Assembly (NCBI RefSeq): GCF_030052815.1
Contig: NC_079493.1
Coordinates: 127,785,894 to 127,849,893 of the forward strand
Length of the DNA stretch: 64,000 bases
Direction: 5' to 3'
Origin: Hevea brasiliensis
Lineage: Eukaryota > Streptophyta > Magnoliopsida > Malpighiales > Euphorbiaceae
Position 1 is the first letter of the stretch. The number at the start of each line of letters is the position of its first letter. Both the position numbers and the translations under genes were made by a program. Below, piece by piece: positions 61,501 to 64,000 of the stretch. The notes under the pieces are model-generated. The model saw nothing but the letters and a program-made list of their open reading frames with translations. It ran no database searches and was not told the origin of the DNA.

Positions 61501-62354
61501 TTTCTAATGCTTCCTCAATATGTAAAGAGAATTTTTTGTGTTGGGACTTTGTGAATTTATGGAAGAAAGTAGGAAAATTCAAGCTTTCTATCTCTTAACA
61601 ATGGTGGAACAAGGTGAGTAAGAATGGAGAGAGAGATGGGGCGGCAAGGATAATGAGGAAGATGACTTTTGTTTATTTTTTTTTTCTTTTATTTTCCTTT
61701 CTTTTTTTATGTCTTAGGAAGACCAAAATATCTAATTAATTGAATTTATTAATTATACTATTTATGGCATCATACATGATGTCATGCATGATGTCATCTC
61801 CCTTCACTTTTTCATTTTCTTCTTTTTTCTTTCTATTTATTTTTCCATTAGTTCTTTAATTTAATTCTCGACTCTGAAATTTTCTTTTCTCTGATTTTAT
61901 TTGACAGTTAGGTCAGGAGTCAACTCTCGGGGTTGATTGACCAAATTGCCCCTTGCCGGTTCAACCCAGTTTGCAAATAATTCAATATTTATTCTGGATC
62001 CCTGACCTAATTATTTGACTGGCTTAACAATTATTGTTCATGATTTTCTCTTTTTCATTGTGTTCACAATGGTCCTAAGGACCACGGCGTCACATTTTAC
62101 GGTTCGAAATTCGAGTTTAAATCGACTTCGTAATCCTTCCCGAGAATGTCACCCATCGCTGTGACTCTCGGCTCGTTTAACTTTTTATATTCTACTTTTC
62201 TTATTTATATTTAACTAATTGGTAATTACTAATTATTTGTGTTTATGGTTTATCTAGTTGTCTTAGATGTGGTTCTAATCTCCTTAATTGTCCGGACCGA
62301 CTCCAGTCACCGGAACAGTAATATATACCAGGCTATGCAAATAGGGGTGTTACA
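58585..62354 (-). repeat. 5' LTR (3770 bp) of the 51823-62354 element
   Basis: Minus strand starts TGTAACACCCCTATTTGCA (62354) and ends GGTGTGACA (58585), then the primer site. It has a duplicated CATGATGTCATG segment near 61770-61795 that the 3' LTR lacks. Confidence 0.92.
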
Positions 62355-62359
62355 AACCA

Positions 62360-62435
62360 GCAATGAATCAATCAACTTTTGATCAAATCACACAATTAAA
62401 TCAGATATTAAACAATCTAAATGGCAAATATGGCG
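62360..62435 (-). other. Interior stub next to the primer site of the right-edge element
   Basis: Continues the minus-strand interior that begins at 51817; separated from it only by the inserted 51823-62354 element. Confidence 0.6.
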
Positions 62436-62447
62436 GCTCTGATACCA
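62436..62447 (-). other. Primer-binding site of the right-edge element
   Basis: Minus-strand TGGTATCAGAGC, continuing CGCC, next to a CA-ending LTR at 62450. Confidence 0.8.
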
Positions 62448-62449
62448 AT

Positions 62450-64000
62450 TGAAGGAGCGGAAGCATGTAAATTGTTAGATTAGAACATTGAATTCAAAAT
62501 TTTCTTCTAGGGTTTCATGCATCTTGCCATATCCATTTTGTACCTAATTGATTTCAATGTTCAAGTGCATATTAAAACTCTTTTAATATGTATTAGGATC
62601 TACATTTTCTATTTAAGATTTTTGTATTAACAAATTAATTCATTAGAACCCTAGATTAATACAAGAATATGTGCACTAACCTTTTGATGTACTATAGATG
62701 CGATTGGTACCTTTGGGAACACTTAGGACCCCAATTGTTGTCCCTCTAGCTTGTCCACACCAAGATCACCAATGGCAGCCCCTAAACCAACTTCTCAAGC
62801 CTTGCCAACCAATTAGAAATTAGGGATTTGCCTTTAAAGCGGTTGTAGATGTATATAGGACACTAGAAACAATTTCTAGCAATTTTAATTTAAAGAAAAC
62901 AATTGATTTCTCTTTGAATTGATGAGAAAAGGTGAAGAAGAGGGGAGGAGAGCCTTTTAGGTGGTGGCACACTTTGAGAAAAATCAGAATATATATTTTA
63001 TTCTTTTATTCTTTTCCTTTTATAATTAGGCCATCACTTAAAACCCTTGCCACATGTCATCACCTGATTGCATCTTAATTTTAATTGACATAATCATATT
63101 AAGCCAAGTGTCAAAGCTAGATTTAATTTTGACTTTGATTACCTTGCATGATAAGAGGACAAATGGCAAGCTTATATGGTGCCATGTGTCACCATCTCAT
63201 GGTGCCACATGTCACCTTGTGAAATGACCAAATTACCCTTGTGTTTTAATTTTGAGTTCTCAACCCAAAATAATTATTTCTCATCTTCTAATCAATTTAT
63301 ATCAAATATAAATTAATTAATTAATCTTTATTAATTAATTTCTTATAATTAAATTCATATTTAAACACTTTAAATATAAATTTAACTTATACTATATATC
63401 CAATAACCTAGATTTGGTTTCAAGCCATGCTAGGGACTTTGCAATCTTATTGCAAACCAAACATATTTAATTAATCAATTAAACTCTTTAATTAATCAAT
63501 TAAATCATATTTTACTTGGTGATTATCTTGTGTAAGTGTGTGACTTACTAGGATCATCACTAATTGGCAATGAGATATGCTATTAACTCTTAATATCATT
63601 AGAACTCTTTCTTGCCATAAATGATTTCTCTAAATCATTTTAGGCATCTCATAGACCATGGTTGACACTTAGCATAGCATGCCATGGCCACCTAATCAGT
63701 AACAAGGAATACCTTTAAATTAACCTAAAATCATATGCTACTATATTCTAGAATCTCTCTGTTATAAAATCCCAATTTGAGTTGGAGTCATGGTTTATGT
63801 CAAACCCCATTTGCTATGAATATTATGTTCTCTTTTAATTCCAGTTCTTGGTTAAAAAGATTTTCTCAACAGAAACTCTTTTCTAATTAAATATGTCTAT
63901 CCTGGCTAGGAACTTGAAAACATTAAGAACAATTAAATGAACATAGAATTTTATCCCTATTTATTTAGGGTAACAAATTCCATCTTGATCAACACCTATC
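62450..64000 (-). repeat. 5' LTR of a minus-strand retroelement, running off the window
   Basis: The LTR ends (minus strand) CTCCTTCA at 62450, two bases from the primer site. The stretch has no coding potential and holds repeated CCACATGTCA/GTGCCATGTGTCACC words (about 63050-63225). Its other end is not visible, so it exceeds 1.5 kb. Copia is likely from the primer-site context, but gypsy is possible. Confidence 0.6.

Larger units (their letters stand above)
51823..62354 (-). mobile_element. Gypsy element with 3.75-kb LTRs and a gag/protease remnant, non-autonomous
   Basis: Flanked by the perfect duplication AACCA (51818-51822 and 62355-62359). On the minus strand: 5' LTR 62354-58585, primer site TGGTATCAGAGC at 58576-58565, a broken gag/protease frame (58394-57543), about 1.9 kb without recognisable coding, purine tract next to 55574, 3' LTR 55573-51823. 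The GAGGACGAAATT relic before the purine tract resembles Tekay/chromovirus ends. RT, RNase H and integrase were not found. Confidence 0.92.

Noticed and set aside
1..64000. CRISPR arrays, prophage or bacterial operons
   Set aside because: No regularly spaced repeats, no bacterial gene organisation; introns and plant retrotransposons explain the window.

Overview
This window is eudicot plant nuclear DNA. It is AT-rich, has spliceosomal introns, and carries one recognisable host gene in a large block of nested LTR retrotransposons. I see no bacterial features, CRISPR array, tRNA gene or complete rRNA gene. The long Ty3-gypsy LTRs and the plastid-type MATE gene would suit a woody eudicot, but I cannot name the species from sequence alone.

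Left part (1-12.6 kb): a minus-strand MATE-family transporter gene, best matched from memory to Arabidopsis DETOXIFICATION 45 (chloroplast-targeted). I reconstruct 13 coding exons (11905 down to 355, 1785 nt, phases consistent throughout) and a probable 5'UTR intron. Intron 2 holds a complete but decayed Ty1-copia element (4811-9734, 220-bp LTRs, 5-bp target duplication AGTTC) on the opposite strand. Coding exon 12 contains an in-frame TAG that would remove the last membrane helix, and intron 5 has a GC donor.

Middle (12.6-32.7 kb): AT-rich DNA with decayed short repeats, then nested LTR elements. A probable plus-strand LTR (about 14350-27712) is interrupted by a minus-strand gypsy-type LTR (15859-26762). 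That LTR is interrupted by an element made of two 3.5-kb LTRs around a 354-bp interior (16432-23822, TSD TTTAT). Next come a decayed gag-like remnant, an Athila-like 5' LTR with primer site and gag pieces, a 5S-rRNA-like fragment and a truncated LTR.

Right part (32.7-64 kb): a plus-strand Tat/Ogre-like element (about 32737-50135) lacking reverse transcriptase is interrupted by a minus-strand sibling with the same internal loss (36343-48788, TSD AGTAC). The sibling is interrupted by a 3.3-kb solo LTR (38687-42007, TSD TGTCA). Then follow short Athila-like and copia gag fragments and a full-length minus-strand element with 3.75-kb LTRs and a gag/protease remnant (51823-62354, TSD AACCA). That element sits within a minus-strand element whose LTR runs off the right edge.

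None of the mobile elements appears able to encode its own transposition. The gypsy-type LTRs share TGTAACA...TGTGACA-type ends, a 5S-like GATGGGTGACC motif in several copies, and a recurrent hairpin built on CCAAATGAAC. I consider the hairpin the most novel signal here. Splice sites, boundaries and identity counts were read by eye.
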